64,000 nt of DNA from Maribacter caenipelagi (GTDB lineage: Bacteria; Bacteroidota; Bacteroidia; Flavobacteriales; Flavobacteriaceae): positions 682,001 to 746,000 of the forward strand of contig NZ_SNZW01000011.1 of assembly GCF_004364175.1 (NCBI RefSeq), written 5' to 3'. A program made the position numbers and the translations under genes. Positions within the stretch are counted from its first letter, which is position 1. Each line of letters opens with the position of its first letter. Below are positions 60,510 through 64,000 of this stretch, piece after piece. The notes under the pieces are model-generated. The model was not told where the DNA came from. It searched no databases and worked only from the letters and a program-made list of their open reading frames with translations.

Positions 60510-62864
60510 TTAAAATGGATAACCGATAGCAAAGTTCAAAGTCATATTGTTATCTGCATTTCCAAAGAAAGGCACGTTCCAACGTTCATTTTCGTCCAAG
60601 TATGGTATACGAATCGGAGAAGCCAAATCTAATCGAATTACAAAGTTTTGAATATCTAATCGCAAACCAAAACCTACACCTGCCGCTACTTCACTTAGCC
60701 AATCTTTTTCAAATTTTCCGTCTGTAAAAAGTGCTTCAGATGAAGCACTGATAGATTCGTCTTCTAGAAGTTCAGAGTAATCTCCCGTAAGCCAAACATT
60801 ACCAGCATCAACAAAGAAGGCACCTTTTAAATATGAGAATAAAGGAAAACGATACTCCACATTGGCTTCTAGTTTTAAATTACCAGATTGGTCGTAGTAA
60901 TCTGTAGTGTCATCATCGGAGCCCGGATAAAAATTACCTGGTCCTAAAGATCGAATATCAAAAGCACGAATACTATAAGGACCTCCCGAATAAAACTGTT
61001 TAACAAAAGGTAGGGTAGAACTGTTGCCGTAGGGTATGCCCCAGCCTGCATATAAACGAGAAACTAAAGTACGCTCCTTTTTCCACCTTATATATAATCG
61101 TAAATCGGCATCTACTTTTGCATATTGTGCATATTCAGAACCAAAAATAGTATTAGAACCACCGCTTGCAAGACTTAACATATTCCCGGCAACATCAAAA
61201 TTTGTATTGAAATAGATAGGAGTTTCCTTATCAAGGTCAGATACCTCGTCATATGTAAAACTATATAATAAACCGGCGATAAAACGTTGCTCGAAACTTT
61301 GACTTAAATATTCGTTATCATCAAGAATAGCCTGAAATTCATCTGTTACATTAGATAATTTCGAATAGTTGATACTAATAGGGTCTAAGGTGTGGTATAC
61401 AAATTTGTTTTCTTTCCAAGTGTAACCAAATGTGCCATTTACAGAGCTTAACGTAAAGAGATCACTACGTTGTAGAAAATCTACCCCTAGCGATATTTTG
61501 GTTTTTGGCACTGCATATTTGAATCTACTTGGAGAAAAAGGTATGGATCGAGGTATAATTAAATCTGCACTTATTCCACCAGCTATACTGGTTAAATTGG
61601 TGTTGCTACTATTAGACAACTGTAGCTCATAAGAGAAATCAGCAGAAACACTGAATGTTTCGCCACCATTGAATATATTTCTATTTGTATGACTCAATAA
61701 AATTCCTGGACCGGTGTATCCATTAGATTTTGATACCGCTTGTAACTCGGCTCTAATAGAGCGTTTGGTTAAAGGTGCTAAATAGATACTAGCGGCCAAA
61801 GAACCGCCATCACCGTCAATGCCAGTGGTGTCTAATTCTGTATACTGTACATTTACGTACTTATAACTACCTAATGCAGATAATCTATTACTCGTTTGTT
61901 TAGATGTGTTGGCATCATACAAATCACCTTCATTGAATAATAAATACGATTCTAACAATTCGGGTTTGAAATACAATTCATTCTGAATAAAATCGATGCT
62001 GTCAATTCGTGTTACGTTTTCTTCCGTTAGGGGTAATGTATCACCTTCAATCGAATAATTTGGATAAACTGCAATAGAATCAATAGTGTAGGGGATAGAA
62101 GCACGCGCAGGTACGTCTTTCTTCAATCTAAGAAAAAGATCGAATTTTCTATTCTTGTATTGGTTGGTATCTGCTTCAAATATTAATAAATCTTCTTTAC
62201 TGTTGTAAAACCCTTTTTGCTTGAGTCCGTTATTTAAACGTGCTCTTTCAGCTTTCAATAAATCTAGATCAAACCGGTCACCTTTTACAAGAGCCGTTTC
62301 TGGAAGCATTTTTTCAATTTCTTTATAAATCGGTAAGGAGTCAGACTCTAAGTTATAGTTTTCAAGTACATAGGGCTCTGGTAATGTGGCTGTGTATTTA
62401 ACAGACGCAAAATTGCCATCAATAATGGTTTCAGATGCTGACCGACTGTAGAAAAAACCGTTATTATCTAGTCTGTTCAATATTAATTCTTCTACCCGTT
62501 CAGGATTTACATCAGAGAAGTAAACCGGTTCTTCACCAAAAGATTTGTTCAAGAATTTATACAGAAACCCTGGTTTTTCTCGCTGTGCTTTGTAATGAAA
62601 AAATAAGGCAGGTTTCATTCCTAGAAATCGAGTGTTGGGGTTCGGTTCAATAAGACTAAGTAATTCTGTGTTTACTTCTTTACGGTCTTTAAGGCCACTA
62701 TCCGTCTTTAGCTCTAACTCGGCACCAGTATATAATTGTTCGCCTTCAGGTATATATTTTTCTATACCGCAAGAGTAGACAAGCATAAATGCCAAGCAGA
62801 ATAATGTACGATATGTAAAAATCTTATTTTTCAATCTTTTCTTGTTCTTCTTTATCCTTTGCAT
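60510..62864 (-). CDS. tamL: TamL-type outer-membrane lipoprotein (TamA-like Omp85 protein)
   Basis: Omp85-superfamily barrel protein (784 aa), the Bacteroidota lipoprotein version of TamA. A lipoprotein signal (TLFCLAFMLVYSC, Cys32) is followed by POTRA-like repeats (IPYTIDSIAVYP, LLESYLLFNEGDLYD, LGSYKYVNVQYTELD) and a C-terminal surface-antigen barrel with the conserved QFYSGGPYSIRAFDIRSLGPGNF, where the Arg of the lid-lock motif sits, ending FAIGYPF. It overlaps the tamB gene by 41 bases and would cooperate with it in the TAM complex for outer-membrane assembly or lipid transport. Confidence 0.9.
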   Translation of the reverse strand: MQRIKKNKKRLKNKIFTYRTLFCLAFMLVYSCGIEKYIPEGEQLYTGAELELKTDSGLKDRKEVNTELLSLIEPNPNTRFLGMKPALFFHYKAQREKPGFLYKFLNKSFGEEPVYFSDVNPERVEELILNRLDNNGFFYSRSASETIIDGNFASVKYTATLPEPYVLENYNLESDSLPIYKEIEKMLPETALVKGDRFDLDLLKAERARLNNGLKQKGFYNSKEDLLIFEADTNQYKNRKFDLFLRLKKDVPARASIPYTIDSIAVYPNYSIEGDTLPLTEENVTRIDSIDFIQNELYFKPELLESYLLFNEGDLYDANTSKQTSNRLSALGSYKYVNVQYTELDTTGIDGDGGSLAASIYLAPLTKRSIRAELQAVSKSNGYTGPGILLSHTNRNIFNGGETFSVSADFSYELQLSNSSNTNLTSIAGGISADLIIPRSIPFSPSRFKYAVPKTKISLGVDFLQRSDLFTLSSVNGTFGYTWKENKFVYHTLDPISINYSKLSNVTDEFQAILDDNEYLSQSFEQRFIAGLLYSFTYDEVSDLDKETPIYFNTNFDVAGNMLSLASGGSNTIFGSEYAQYAKVDADLRLYIRWKKERTLVSRLYAGWGIPYGNSSTLPFVKQFYSGGPYSIRAFDIRSLGPGNFYPGSDDDTTDYYDQSGNLKLEANVEYRFPLFSYLKGAFFVDAGNVWLTGDYSELLEDESISASSEALFTDGKFEKDWLSEVAAGVGFGLRLDIQNFVIRLDLASPIRIPYLDENERWNVPFFGNADNNMTLNFAIGYPF

Positions 62865-64000
62865 TCTTCTTTGAAGGCTTCTTTTCTATTTTTTCTTTTT
62901 CTAGCGGACTGAACAACTGACTGAATTTGTTGAACTCGCGGTTAAATATAAAGGCTACTCCCGTTATTATTAACTGCCCGTCTATTATATTTTGATATTC
63001 TTGCCTTCTAAACCCTTTAAGTCTATAAATACCTTCTTCACTTAGCAGATACTCTAAGGTTACATTACCTATTAATGGGGTTTCCGTTTCACTTGATGTC
63101 GCGCTACCTTCTACGTCTACGGCACTGCCAGCGGTGACAATTAACCGATCGTTAAAAAGTTTTTTGCTCGCGTTGATATTTAGTTGAGTTCTGCTTTGGG
63201 CACTTCCGCTTTCATAATCATCAAAGCTGTCTAGATCGAAACCAAGCTCAAAACCTGTTTTGCCCAATAATTTATTAGAAATAGCGGTAAGTTCATTTGA
63301 GAGTACTTTATTCACATTATTTCTTGCCATAGAAACTACTCCGCCACTACTACCATCACTTCCCGTGGTTGGGTAAAAACGATTTAATGCTAGGAGTGAG
63401 AATACCTGCTTGTTCAGTTCAGACTCTTGCTCGTTCAATTGTTGAATACGACCATACACGGCACCGCCAAAATTACCTTGTTCACTTTCGGGCATGTCTA
63501 AAGCAAAAGATATTTCTGGTTGTGTTAGCTGTCCGTCAATATTTAGATACACCAAAAAATCGGTAGCCTGTTGGTATGTTCCAGAGACACTGCTATCTGT
63601 ACCGTAACTTATAGATGACATTAATGACGATGCTGAGGTTTCTATTTCATAAATTGCAGTAACATCCATCTTTGCATCGAATGGGTCACCGCTCCAAACA
63701 ATGCTACTGCCTTTTTGTATTTTAAATTCACGACTCACCAAATTGTACAAGCTTGTTCTGTAAAAGCCTGAGTTTAATTCTAATCTACCCGATAATCGAA
63801 TATCTTGGTTTGGATCAATATTTAGATTTAAAGTTGCTGCCCCAGATGCGCGTAACTTATCATCGGTCTTTTCGTCAAGAACAATAGTAAATTCCGCCTC
63901 ATTACCTATTTCTAAAATGGTATTGATATCCATTCCTGCAAAAAATGAATTAGACTTTTCACCATCGCTTCGGGTGAGTATGGCATCAGGGTTTTCTTTA
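62824..64000 (-). CDS. tamB: Translocation and assembly module protein TamB (C-terminal part)
   Basis: C-terminal end of a TamB/DUF490 protein; the frame is open without a stop to the right edge (an internal ATG at 63933 is not the start), so the gene continues outside. About 390 residues are visible, with the amphipathic beta-strand repeats typical of the AsmA-like groove (ATLNLNIDPNQDIRLSGRLE, YRTSLYNLVSREFKIQKGSS, FLVYLNIDGQLTQPEISFAL) and the TamB signature VFSLLALNRF, and a Lys/Glu-rich tail. It lies directly before tamL, forming a TAM operon. Confidence 0.92.
   Translation of the reverse strand, partial: KENPDAILTRSDGEKSNSFFAGMDINTILEIGNEAEFTIVLDEKTDDKLRASGAATLNLNIDPNQDIRLSGRLELNSGFYRTSLYNLVSREFKIQKGSSIVWSGDPFDAKMDVTAIYEIETSASSLMSSISYGTDSSVSGTYQQATDFLVYLNIDGQLTQPEISFALDMPESEQGNFGGAVYGRIQQLNEQESELNKQVFSLLALNRFYPTTGSDGSSGGVVSMARNNVNKVLSNELTAISNKLLGKTGFELGFDLDSFDDYESGSAQSRTQLNINASKKLFNDRLIVTAGSAVDVEGSATSSETETPLIGNVTLEYLLSEEGIYRLKGFRRQEYQNIIDGQLIITGVAFIFNREFNKFSQLFSPLEKEKIEKKPSKKNAKDKEEQEKIEK

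Overview
The window comes from an AT-rich genome of the phylum Bacteroidota, most probably a marine member of Flavobacteriaceae (Maribacter/Zobellia-like; the genus is inference). Supporting signs are SusC/SusD and other TonB-dependent receptors, TamL, an exonuclease-fused DnaE, a ribosomal protein S16 with a long Ala/Glu tail, promoters with the Bacteroidota -7 box TAnnTTTG, no obvious Shine-Dalgarno sites, and DUF456/DUF4260/DUF4230 genes. Nothing indicates a prophage, an insertion sequence, rRNA, tRNA or CRISPR.

Layout. 1-4040: 5' half of dnaE (minus, running off the left edge), then rpsP-rimM (plus). 4044-14434: a minus-strand carbohydrate locus with a CBM9-like protein, a GHL10-type glycoside hydrolase, SusC, SusD and a VCBS/ASPIC lipoprotein, facing a divergent LytS/LytTR two-component pair (14786-16581). 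16592-18539: trmN6 and gcdH. 18673-21909: minus operon of an LpxH-like phosphoesterase, a glycosyltransferase and a GH1 beta-glucosidase. 22149-26040: FdhF/YdeP oxidoreductase with a DUF7009 partner, and a sugar nucleotidyltransferase. 26184-35962: GH109-type protein, AEC permease, a TonB receptor/lipoprotein/Tat-exported aminotransferase operon, an Lrp regulator and an exported Gfo/Idh/MocA protein. 36196-37113: two small genes followed by a structured intergenic stretch. 37297-44220: the histidine utilisation operon hutH-hutI-hutU-hutG with a divergent LysR regulator.

44367-51137: nitroreductase, DUF456, then a plus-strand run of BlaI regulator, M56/TonB membrane protein, TPR protein, small lipoprotein, ruvC and hemW. 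51155-52002 is a dense array of imperfect repeats that carries a small GIY-YIG nuclease gene between 14-bp direct repeats. 52094-56984: cyclase, DUF4260, DUF4230, Dabb, GNAT and YjbR genes and a membrane MutS-like ATPase. 57036-60504: a large exported plug-domain protein and a YdjM-type membrane hydrolase. 60510-64000: tamL and the 3' end of tamB (minus, running off the right edge).

The most unusual structures are the GIY-YIG cassette that interrupts a hairpin repeat, the C5/G5 repeats that have entered the ends of ruvC and hemW, the Tat-exported HisC-like aminotransferase beside a TonB receptor, the triple palindromic BlaI operator, and a possible small RNA at about 37190-37287.
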